Positions 1 through 6,152 of a stretch of DNA of 11,543 nt are shown piece after piece. A model generated the notes under the pieces. It did no database searches, was not told where the DNA came from, and saw only the letters and a list, made by a program, of their open reading frames with translations. Origin of the DNA: Micrococcales bacterium. Lineage in GTDB: Bacteria > Actinomycetota > Actinomycetes > S36-B12. Both the position numbers and the translations under genes were made by a program. The DNA lies in the NCBI GenBank assembly GCA_002694095.1, contig NZLD01000011.1, positions 7,730-19,272 on the forward strand. The letters are read 5' to 3'. Numbering within the stretch: the first letter of the stretch is position 1; each line of letters begins with the position of its first letter.

Positions 1-144
1 GAGGACTCCACGATCGACCGCGCAGACCGATTCCTCGCGTCGGATCCGAGCCCGGCCCTTGCCCGCTTGGTGGCGGAGGGTCGTGACGGACTGCTGCGAG
101 CGCAGCGGGCGAGAGCGCGAGACGCAGACAGCGCCGCGAGTTGA
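1..144 (+). CDS. pepN: Aminopeptidase N (M1 family), C-terminal fragment
   Basis: Open frame from the first base to the TGA at 142-144, giving the last 47 residues of a protein whose start lies outside the window. The piece is an Arg/Ala/Leu-rich helical tail, with a stretch reading RFLASDP, then ALARLVAEGRDGLLRAQRARARDA. This matches my recollection of how actinobacterial PepN aminopeptidases end (C-terminal ERAP1-like helical domain). The zinc-binding HEXXH site would be far upstream and cannot be seen. PepN removes N-terminal residues from peptides in the cytoplasm. The position next to a DUF5130 gene on the opposite strand supports the call, because pepN and the DUF5130 gene are neighbours in mycobacteria. 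Identification rests on a short tail and synteny, so it is probable rather than certain. Confidence 0.7.
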   Translation, partial: EDSTIDRADRFLASDPSPALARLVAEGRDGLLRAQRARARDADSAAS

Positions 145-169
145 GTGCGTCAGCACGCCGTCGGTGCAG

Positions 170-200
170 CGGATCTGCGGTGCGGCGGATCTGCGGTGCG
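170..200. repeat. Two-copy 16-bp tandem repeat
   Basis: CGGATCTGCGGTGCG occurs at 170-184 and again at 186-200, an exact 15-bp match on a 16-bp period. The related hexamer CGGTGC also occurs just before, at 162-167. It lies between the pepN stop and the converging DUF5130 gene, outside any gene I accept. Most likely a local duplication; no function can be assigned. Confidence 0.8.
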
Positions 201-212
201 ACGGTGTACCTC

Positions 213-233
213 GCGGAGTCGCTATTCCTCCGC
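213..233. terminator. Candidate terminator hairpin between convergent genes
   Basis: GCGGAG at 213-218 pairs perfectly with CTCCGC at 228-233 around a 9-nt loop. It sits between the pepN stop (144, + strand) and the DUF5130 stop (241, - strand), where a bidirectional terminator is expected. There is no clear T-run on either side, so it may be a weak or factor-assisted terminator. The rest of 145-240 holds only the 16-bp tandem repeat. Confidence 0.4.
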
Positions 234-240
234 TAGTTCG

Positions 241-636
241 CTACGCCGGCTCGTCGAGGTGCAAGGTGCGCGGTGCGCGCGCCTGCTCGGCGAGCAGCAT
301 CACGCAATCACGGATGCCCGCAACCCATTGGTCAGCCTGCAGACTCGAGCGCAGCGTCAGCAACGCAAACTCACACGCCCGGTCGGTGAGGGTGCGACGA
401 ACCCGCTCCCCGGTCACGATGTCCATCGATCGCGCCGCCGCATCGATGGCGACGAGCACCGCAGACTCCGGTCGGTGCAAACCTGCATGCACCGCGACGG
501 CGGATTCGCGACCGTTGTCCAAGAAGCCGAGATACACGGCGAATTCGTAGCCGCAGATCTCGTGCGCGACCTCGACGATCCGCTCGATGTCTCGACGTTC
601 GGATCCCGACAAGGTCGGCTGCTCACCAGTTTCCAC
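241..636 (-). CDS. DUF5130 family protein (unknown function)
   Basis: Small soluble protein of about 131 residues that matches the actinobacterial DUF5130 family. The family-like stretches are FAVYLGFLDNGRESAVAVHAGL, the strand AVLVAIDAAARSMDIVTGE, and RACEFALLTL followed by a C-terminal helix ending in LLAEQA. No signal peptide or membrane span is visible. The fold is thought to resemble TPM domains, but the function is unknown. Two in-frame GTG codons compete as start, at 642 and 636. I prefer 636 because GGGAGG (647-642) is then 5 nt upstream, whereas the GTG at 642 overlaps that ribosome binding site. The start overlaps the end of the upstream small membrane protein gene by 14 bp, suggesting translational coupling. 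The converging neighbour is pepN, as in mycobacteria, where I believe Rv2468c is the equivalent. Confidence 0.8.
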   Translation of the reverse strand: METGEQPTLSGSERRDIERIVEVAHEICGYEFAVYLGFLDNGRESAVAVHAGLHRPESAVLVAIDAAARSMDIVTGERVRRTLTDRACEFALLTLRSSLQADQWVAGIRDCVMLLAEQARAPRTLHLDEPA

Positions 637-865
637 GAGCACCTCCCGCCGTCGCGCCGTGGTCTGTTCGACTCGAGGGCAATGCGGCCGGGTTAGGCGT
701 CGCCGGGGCGCTGGTGATCAGCACCGCTCCCGGGGAGAGTTCTTCCTCGCCCTGCTCGCCCTGCTGGCTATAGGAGCCACGAGGCGACACCACCAGTACG
801 GCGATCACGGCAGCTAGGGCAACCGGGATTCCGACAAAGAGTCCGAGCGCGAGAAGGGGATCCAT
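623..865 (-). CDS. Small one-span membrane protein with Pro/Ala-rich tail
   Basis: Eighty residues. After the short start MDPL comes one strongly hydrophobic segment (about residues 4-26, LLALGLFVGIPVALAAVIAVLVV), then a Ser/Gln/Glu-rich linker and a Pro/Ser/Thr/Ala-rich, probably disordered tail. Few charges precede the span and an Arg follows it, suggesting an N-out/C-in anchor rather than a cleaved signal; this is inferred. I do not recognise a named family. The gene is supported by its own promoter-like element (TACAAT at 877-872, 6 nt before the ATG), by its overlap with the DUF5130 start, and by a composition unlike a random frame. It may anchor or regulate the DUF5130 protein, but nothing in the sequence proves that. 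There is no usable Shine-Dalgarno (GGAG lies 1 nt from the ATG), which fits leaderless translation. Confidence 0.65.
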   Translation of the reverse strand: MDPLLALGLFVGIPVALAAVIAVLVVSPRGSYSQQGEQGEEELSPGAVLITSAPATPNPAALPSSRTDHGATAGGARGNW

Positions 866-901
866 GCTCCGATTGTAGGGCGGTGCGGGTTCACGCTTCG
901 A
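866..901 (-). promoter_or_regulatory. Leaderless promoter of the membrane protein/DUF5130 unit
   Basis: On the - strand TACAAT (877-872), a close match to the TAnnnT -10 consensus, is followed by exactly 6 nt and then the ATG at 865. This places the probable transcription start on the A of the start codon. A weak -35 candidate, TCGAAG (901-896), lies 18 nt upstream. Leaderless mRNAs of this geometry are common in actinobacteria. Confidence 0.55.
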
Positions 902-911
902 CCGGCGACCG

Positions 912-919
912 TCACGTGA
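912..919. promoter_or_regulatory. TCACGTGA palindrome, possible shared operator
   Basis: A perfect 8-bp palindrome between two divergent promoters. Its centre (915.5) is 48.5 bp from the predicted + strand start (964) and 50.5 bp from the predicted - strand start (865), so a regulator bound here could act on both directions. The regulator is unknown, and an 8-bp palindrome can arise by chance. Confidence 0.3.
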
Positions 920-927
920 GCGGGCGT

Positions 928-963
928 GCCATGACCCTCGTTACTTGCACCTAGGGTGGCCGC
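928..963 (+). promoter_or_regulatory. Leaderless promoter of the prolyl oligopeptidase operon
   Basis: TAGGGT at 952-957 fits the TAnnnT -10 pattern and is followed by exactly 6 nt before the ATG at 964. This predicts an mRNA beginning at the start codon. No convincing -35 hexamer is present (CCATGA/GCCATG at the right distance), and no Shine-Dalgarno precedes the ATG, which agrees with leaderless initiation. Confidence 0.55.
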
Positions 964-3042
964 ATGACGCGCACATACCCCGCGGCGGAACGCACCGATG
1001 TAGTCGATGACATGCACGGGCACAAGGTCCTCGATCCCTACCGATGGCTCGAAGATGCCGACGACGCGCGCACCCAGGGGTGGGGTGAACAGCAGTCCGC
1101 CCTGCTGGAGCATGAACGCGAGTCATGGTCAACACGGGACACCTTCGCCGAGAGCGTGCAAGCACTGCTCGGTGCGGGGGCCGTTTCACTGCCCGTTCAC
1201 CGGGGAGCACGTGTCTTCTTCACGCAACGGCAACCTGGTCAACAATTCGGTGTTCTGTTTGTTCGCGAGGCCGATGGCTTCGAGCGAGTCCTGATCGATC
1301 CCATGGAACTCGACCCCACCGGCAGCACCACTCTGGATGCGTGGCAGCCGTCTAAGGAGGGCGAACGGCTCGCCTACCAAGTATCCGAAGGGGGGACCGA
1401 AGAATCGGTCCTCTACGTGATGGACGTTACCACCGGCGAGGTGATCGACGGGCCGATCGATCGTTGCCGCTACTCCCCTGTTGCGTGGATTCCCGGAGGC
1501 GAGCGCTTCTACTACGTTCGCAGCCTTCCGCCCGAAGTACTGCCGGAGTCCGAGCGTGGATTTCACCGTCGAGTGTTTTTGCACACGGTGGGGGCCGACG
1601 CCGTCGGCGACGCGAACGTTTTCGGCGCTGGCATGACGATGACGAACTACTACGGCGTCGAGGTGTCGCGTGATGGCCGCTGGCTCCAGGTGTCCGCCGC
1701 AGAGGGCACGGAGCCGCGCAACGACTTGTGGGTCGCCGACCTGACGACTACATCCGCCGATCGTCCGGCTTTTCAGCACGTGCAGGTGGACGTCGATGCC
1801 CAAACATCGCTCACCTTCGGCCGTGACGGACGGGTGTTGGTCTCCACCGACCTCGAGGCTCCCCGGGGCAGGCTCGCTGTCACCGAGCCCGGTCAATGGG
1901 GATCAAGCCAGTGGGTCGACCTCGTCTCTGAGGATCCCGAAGCAGTCCTTGAATCCGTCGCCATCCTGGACGGGTCCAACCTCGACGAAGACCTACTGCT
2001 GGTGACCACGACGGCCCACGGAGTGGCAACAATGACGCTTCGACGGGCAACGGACGGCACTGTTGTCACTGAAGTCGAACTACCAGGCGCCGGAACCGTC
2101 GCCGGACCCATTGAGCAACCAACCGGTGGACCCGTCGTCTGGTTCGCCTACACCGATCACACGCAGGTACCGACGATCTACTCCTTCGACGCCCGCACCC
2201 GCCAGGTGGAGCTCTACGCGACGCCGCCCGGATCAGTCGACGTTCCCGATGTTCACTCGCAACTGGTCACGTACGAGTCCGCTGACGGCACGACAGTTCG
2301 ACTGTTCATCGTCTCCCCGACAGAAACTCCGGATCGACCACGACCAACCGTCCTGTACGGGTACGGAGGCTTCGGTATTCCGATGCAACCGGGGTTCTCC
2401 GCCGCCATCTTGTCGTGGGTTGCGGCCGGCGGCGTCTGGGCCGTCGCATGCCTGCGTGGAGGCGGTGACGAGGGTGAGCAATGGCATCGCGACGGCATGC
2501 TCGACAAAAAGCAGAACGTTTTCGACGACTTTCACGCAGCAGCGCGGTACCTGAGCGCCGAAGGGTGGACGACCCCTCAGCAACTAGGTATATACGGGGG
2601 TTCCAACGGCGGTCTGCTCGTCGGTGCCGCCCTGACGCAGGAACCGGAGCTGTTCAACGCCGTCGTGTGTGTCGCCCCCTTGTTGGACATGATCCGCTAC
2701 ACGACTAGCGAACTCGGCCCGACGTGGACGGTCGAGTACGGAGACCCCGAAGACCCCGAACAATTCGGTTGGTTGCATGCGTATTCGCCCTACCACCGCG
2801 TAGTCGACGGCACCGACTATCCGGCCACAATGTTCGCCGTGTTCGATAACGACACTCGCACCGATCCCATGCACGGCCGCAAAATGTGTGCGGCGGTGCA
2901 GAGCGCCACATCCGGATCACGACCGATTCTGTTGCGCTCGGAGGGCAACGTCGGCCATGGTGCGCGCAAACTCGATGCGGCGGTGGAAGAAACGGCGGAC
3001 ACGCTGGCATTTCTCGCCCACTGGACAGGCATGGAAGGCTAG
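964..3042 (+). CDS. Prolyl oligopeptidase family serine peptidase (S9A)
   Basis: 692 residues, the usual length for the family, with no signal peptide, so probably cytoplasmic. It should cleave short peptides, classically after proline. The N-terminal family motif (YPAAERTDVVDDMHG, then DPYRWLED) opens the protein. A seven-bladed beta-propeller region spans about 70-430, and the alpha/beta hydrolase domain covers about 430-692. The full catalytic triad is visible: Ser547 in GGSNGG, Asp630 in FDNDTR, and His665 in VGHGAR. The conserved RGGGDEGEQWH segment (about 498-508) is also intact. A 9-bp tandem repeat at 2743-2760 encodes DPEDPE, common in this loop of relatives. The ATG at 964 is chosen because the N-terminal motif begins straight after it and it fits a leaderless promoter. 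It is the first gene of a probable five-gene operon, 36 bp ahead of the channel gene. Substrate (proline-specific versus oligopeptidase B-like) is not settled by sequence alone. Confidence 0.93.
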   Translation: MTRTYPAAERTDVVDDMHGHKVLDPYRWLEDADDARTQGWGEQQSALLEHERESWSTRDTFAESVQALLGAGAVSLPVHRGARVFFTQRQPGQQFGVLFVREADGFERVLIDPMELDPTGSTTLDAWQPSKEGERLAYQVSEGGTEESVLYVMDVTTGEVIDGPIDRCRYSPVAWIPGGERFYYVRSLPPEVLPESERGFHRRVFLHTVGADAVGDANVFGAGMTMTNYYGVEVSRDGRWLQVSAAEGTEPRNDLWVADLTTTSADRPAFQHVQVDVDAQTSLTFGRDGRVLVSTDLEAPRGRLAVTEPGQWGSSQWVDLVSEDPEAVLESVAILDGSNLDEDLLLVTTTAHGVATMTLRRATDGTVVTEVELPGAGTVAGPIEQPTGGPVVWFAYTDHTQVPTIYSFDARTRQVELYATPPGSVDVPDVHSQLVTYESADGTTVRLFIVSPTETPDRPRPTVLYGYGGFGIPMQPGFSAAILSWVAAGGVWAVACLRGGGDEGEQWHRDGMLDKKQNVFDDFHAAARYLSAEGWTTPQQLGIYGGSNGGLLVGAALTQEPELFNAVVCVAPLLDMIRYTTSELGPTWTVEYGDPEDPEQFGWLHAYSPYHRVVDGTDYPATMFAVFDNDTRTDPMHGRKMCAAVQSATSGSRPILLRSEGNVGHGARKLDAAVEETADTLAFLAHWTGMEG

Positions 3043-3078
3043 AGCCCGACAACCATTCAGGCCGCAGGTGGGGACGAC

Positions 3079-4131
3079 ATGAGCGATATTCAGGAGTTGA
3101 TCGAGGACATCTTCTCAGCTGGTCTGACCGGGGCGGCCCTTCGGATCGTGATCATCCTCGTCATGGCGTTTGTCGCGCAATGGATCGGTGGCCGCGCCAT
3201 TCGTCGATCTGTTCTTGCCGTCGCCAGCCGCGCGCCAAAAAGGCGCGCGGGTCAGTTGCGTGGCGCGGACGATGATGAACTCGCGACCACACTCATGGAG
3301 GACCGACAGGGCCAACGGGCTCACGCGCTCGGGTCACTGGCGAAGAACGCCCTGACCATCACCATCTGGGTGATCGCCGTGATGATGATTCTGAGCACGC
3401 TCGGCGTGAACATCGCTCCCCTCATCGCCAGCGGCGCCGTCATCTCCGCCGTCCTCGGCTTCGGAGCCCAGACCTACATCGCGGACTACCTGAACGGCAT
3501 CTCGATGATCTTTGAGGATCAGATGGGAATCGGAGACACGGTGGAACTCGGCGGAATCGTGCTCGGGGAGGTGGAAGAGACCGCCCTGCGGTACACGCGT
3601 ATTCGCGACTTTATGGGGGTGGTCTGGTACATCCGCAACGGCCAGATCCAATCGGTAGCGAACCAGTCGCAAGGGTGGACCTACTCGTTGGTCGAGATTC
3701 CGGTTCCCTACGACGAGGACCTCGCGAAAGTGCAACAGGTCATAAATGCCGTGGGCAAAGAGATGGGTGAGGATCCGCAATACAACGGCGTTTTGCTGGG
3801 ATCCCCCTACTACTCGAACGTCACCGAACTCACCGCCACGTCCGTCGTGGTTCGGGTCAACACCAAGATCGTTCCAAACGGCAACCAGTGGTACGCCGGA
3901 CGCGTCATCATGCAACGCATGAAGGAGGGCCTTGATGCGGCGCGTATACGGGTCCCTTACGAGGGCATCCAAGTCCGCACCTTCCAGGCCGGGGTGCAGG
4001 AAGTGCCGCCCAAGCCTCCAGGTGATTTCAGTGGCTCGACTCCACAAGCGGCCGGACAGGCGACGGAGGCTGCTCCACCGTCGGCAGGCACGATCAGCGC
4101 CGATGAAGACCCCGGAGAGGCTCGCCCCTAA
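3079..4131 (+). CDS. mscS: MscS-type small-conductance mechanosensitive channel
   Basis: 350 residues. The protein should form a homoheptameric inner-membrane pore that opens when membrane tension rises, releasing solutes on hypo-osmotic shock. Predicted spans are TM1 about 18-36, TM2 about 91-109, and the pore-lining TM3 about 112-140. TM3 shows the Gly/Ala-rich packing pattern typical of the family (ASGAVISAVLGFGAQTYIAD). The cytosolic MscS beta domain follows, with FEDQMGIGDTVELGGIVLGEVEE and a long alpha/beta vestibule to about residue 305. The last 40 or so residues are a Pro/Ala/Ser-rich acidic tail that looks disordered. A polar, charged loop of about 50 residues separates TM1 from TM2. 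The ATG at 3079 has a good ribosome binding site (GGTGGGGA, about 6 nt upstream). A very stable hairpin lies in the coding DNA at 3228-3250. Confidence 0.9.
   Translation: MSDIQELIEDIFSAGLTGAALRIVIILVMAFVAQWIGGRAIRRSVLAVASRAPKRRAGQLRGADDDELATTLMEDRQGQRAHALGSLAKNALTITIWVIAVMMILSTLGVNIAPLIASGAVISAVLGFGAQTYIADYLNGISMIFEDQMGIGDTVELGGIVLGEVEETALRYTRIRDFMGVVWYIRNGQIQSVANQSQGWTYSLVEIPVPYDEDLAKVQQVINAVGKEMGEDPQYNGVLLGSPYYSNVTELTATSVVVRVNTKIVPNGNQWYAGRVIMQRMKEGLDAARIRVPYEGIQVRTFQAGVQEVPPKPPGDFSGSTPQAAGQATEAAPPSAGTISADEDPGEARP
3228..3250. other. Intragenic all-GC 9-bp hairpin with A5 loop
   Basis: CCGCGCGCC (3228-3236) pairs perfectly with GGCGCGCGG (3242-3250) around the loop AAAAA, inside the channel gene where it encodes SRAPKRRAG in the loop after TM1. 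The structure is directly visible; any role is unknown. Confidence 0.85.
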
Positions 4132-4167
4132 GTCGCGTCCCCGCACAATTGCCGGAACACTGTTGAT

Positions 4168-5682
4168 ATGACGTTGCGATGCTTGGTCACCGGCGCCACC
4201 GGATACGTCGGTGGACGGCTCGTCCGTGAACTCGTCGCGCGTGGCCGCAGCGTTCGCGTGCTCGCCCGTAGCCCGGAGAAGATGCGCGACTCCCCTTGGG
4301 CGGATCAGATCGAGGTTGTCGCCGGAGATGCAACCAACAGCGATGACCTCACCCGGGCGATGGAGAACATCGACGTCGCGTACTACCTGATGCACTCGCT
4401 GCAAGAGGGATCGAACCTCGAAGAGGCGGAAATCCATATGGCGCGCACGTTCGCCGCGGCCGCTGGTGAGAGTTCTCTTCGCCGGATCGTCTACCTCGGC
4501 GGGCTGGCGCCTGACGTGCCCGAACGAGACATGTCCCCGCACATGCGTTCGCGCGTTCGGGTTGGAAAGATTCTGCGCGAGTCGGGCGTCCCCACCGTGG
4601 AGTTTCGTGCCGCAGTCATTATCGGTTCGGGATCAGCGTCCTTCGAGATGCTGCGCTACCTCACCGAACGCCTACCCGCCATGATCACGCCCCGGTGGGT
4701 TCGAACGAAGACGCAACCCATCGCCGTACGCGACGTTCTTCGCTATCTCGTGATGGCCGCCGACCTTCCACCGCACGTCAACCGCGAGTTTGACATCGGT
4801 GGACCGGAAATCTTGACCTACGAGCAGATGATGCATCGGTACGCGGCCGTCGCTGGCCTGCGCAAACGCATCATCCTGCCGATCAACATGCTCAGCCCTC
4901 AGCTGTCCAGCCACTGGGTGGGACTGGTCACTCCAGTTCCGCGCTCCATCGCTCGACCCCTGGTTCGCTCACTCAAGCACCCGGCCATCTGCCGCAACCA
5001 CGACATCGCGGAATTCATTCCCGATCCGCCCGACGGTCTGGTCAACTTCGATCGCGCTGTCGAGCTGGCCCTTACTCGCATCCGCGAAGCCAACGTGGCC
5101 ACCCGGTGGACGGGGGCCTCAACGCCTGGCGCTCCGAGCGAGCCGCTTCCCGGTGACCCCCAATGGGCCGGCGGCTCGCTCCACACCGACGTCCGCGAGG
5201 TCCACACGCAGGCGTCTCCCGAGGATCTATGGGCGGCCGTCGAGTGCATTGGTGGCCACAACGGCTGGTATTCGTCGAGCATTCTGTGGGAGGCACGCGG
5301 GCTGATCGACCGAGCCGTCGGTGGCGTCGGCCTTCGGCGCGGACGCCGAGACCCCGAGAAATTGATGGTCGGAGAGGCGGTGGACTTCTGGCGCGTTGAA
5401 GAGCGGTTACCTCCGCGTCTGCTGCGGCTTCGCGCGGAGATGAAGATGCCCGGACGGGCCTGGCTAGAGTTCTCGGTCCACCCGGACGGCGCTGGTGGCT
5501 CCGTCCTCATACAACGAGCGGTCTATTGGCCGCGTGGTATCGCTGGTCACGCCTACTGGTGGTCGGTGGCGCCCTTCCACGCTTTCGTGTTCCCACCGAT
5601 GGCCCGACACATCGTGGAGCGCGCCGAGTCGATGAGCCACTCGCCATCACCCGAGCACGCATCCGACACAATCGAGGCGTGA
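4168..5682 (+). CDS. NAD(P)-binding Rossmann protein fused to DUF2867
   Basis: 504 residues in two parts. Residues 1-300 are an atypical short-chain dehydrogenase/NmrA-like Rossmann domain. It has the dinucleotide motif VTGATGYVG (Gly9, Gly12, Gly15), an Arg-rich region after strand 2 (ARSPEK) that suggests NADPH preference, and a family-like stretch RIVYLGGLAPD. I see no canonical SDR YxxxK catalytic pair, so it may bind rather than reduce. Residues about 345-485 match DUF2867: GGHNGWYSS, then RAVGGVGLRRGRRDP, EAVDFWRV and AEMKMPGRAWLEF. DUF2867 resembles START/SRPBCC-type ligand-binding folds. A Pro-rich linker (about 315-335) joins the halves. No membrane span is evident. The substrate is unknown. 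It starts 36 bp after the channel gene with no clear ribosome binding site, and its stop codon overlaps the hemoglobin start (GTGA at 5679-5682). Confidence 0.85.
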   Translation: MTLRCLVTGATGYVGGRLVRELVARGRSVRVLARSPEKMRDSPWADQIEVVAGDATNSDDLTRAMENIDVAYYLMHSLQEGSNLEEAEIHMARTFAAAAGESSLRRIVYLGGLAPDVPERDMSPHMRSRVRVGKILRESGVPTVEFRAAVIIGSGSASFEMLRYLTERLPAMITPRWVRTKTQPIAVRDVLRYLVMAADLPPHVNREFDIGGPEILTYEQMMHRYAAVAGLRKRIILPINMLSPQLSSHWVGLVTPVPRSIARPLVRSLKHPAICRNHDIAEFIPDPPDGLVNFDRAVELALTRIREANVATRWTGASTPGAPSEPLPGDPQWAGGSLHTDVREVHTQASPEDLWAAVECIGGHNGWYSSSILWEARGLIDRAVGGVGLRRGRRDPEKLMVGEAVDFWRVEERLPPRLLRLRAEMKMPGRAWLEFSVHPDGAGGSVLIQRAVYWPRGIAGHAYWWSVAPFHAFVFPPMARHIVERAESMSHSPSPEHASDTIEA

Positions 5683-6110
5683 ACGCACCAGCGGAGCCGA
5701 CCCCGTACGAGATGTTCGGCGGACGGGATTTCTTCACGCGCCTGGTGGCCGCCTTCTACTCGCGCGTGGCCGATGATGACGTTCTTCGCCCGATGTATCC
5801 GCCCGGCTCCCTCGATGCTGCCGAGTGGCGCCTTCGGTCGTTCCTCGAGCAGTACTGGGGTGGCCCGACCGACTACAGCGATCAACGAGGTCACCCCCGC
5901 CTGCGCATGCGCCACGCGGGGTTCTCCATCGACTCCACGGCTCGGGATCGGTGGCTCACCCACATGCGGGCGGCCGTGGACGAGCAGGATCTTCCCCCTG
6001 ATCACGAGCGAATCTTGTGGCAATATCTGCAAGGGGCCGCGTTCGCCATGCAGAATGTGGCCGACAAGCCCCCCGCCGGTGACGTGTTCACGGCGCACCC
6101 CACGACCTGA
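5679..6110 (+). CDS. glbO: Truncated hemoglobin, group II (trHbO)
   Basis: 143 residues from the GTG at 5679, forming a 2-on-2 globin that binds heme and O2, with proposed roles in oxygen supply to respiration or peroxide/NO chemistry. Diagnostic residues are intact: Tyr27 (B10), Tyr40 (CD1), Ala48 (E7), Leu52 (E11), proximal His79 (F8) and Trp92 (G8). The conserved blocks FLEQYWGGP and RGHPRLRMRHA are present, closely matching M. tuberculosis GlbO. The frame stays open further upstream inside the previous gene, but the globin fold needs nothing before about residue 9. The GTG overlapping the TGA of the previous gene is the best start and implies translational coupling. The tail after about residue 128 (DKPPAGDVFTAHPTT) is a short extension. 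The following alpha-glucosidase gene, 42 bp downstream, mirrors the mycobacterial glbO-aglA order. Confidence 0.93.
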   Translation: MNAPAEPTPYEMFGGRDFFTRLVAAFYSRVADDDVLRPMYPPGSLDAAEWRLRSFLEQYWGGPTDYSDQRGHPRLRMRHAGFSIDSTARDRWLTHMRAAVDEQDLPPDHERILWQYLQGAAFAMQNVADKPPAGDVFTAHPTT

Positions 6111-6152
6111 CGCGACCCACCACCTGACCCCTCCCAACCCCGGGGAAATCCC

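Noticed and set aside
59..696. Two + strand frames across the DUF5130 gene
   Set aside because: Arg/Ser-rich products with no domain; the - strand frame is a recognisable family protein.
1186..1896. A 236-codon antisense frame inside the prolyl oligopeptidase gene
   Set aside because: It mirrors codon bias of the sense gene, has no family resemblance, and no promoter or ribosome binding site was seen.
3334..4542. A 402-codon open frame on the - strand across the channel and Rossmann genes
   Set aside because: It crosses two well-identified + strand genes in full, has no recognisable domain and no membrane or soluble fold signature. Long antisense frames are common in GC-rich genomes.
5526..5678. 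A longer globin starting inside the Rossmann/DUF2867 gene
   Set aside because: The extra residues overlap the previous gene and match nothing in truncated hemoglobins; the GTG overlapping the stop is a normal coupled start.
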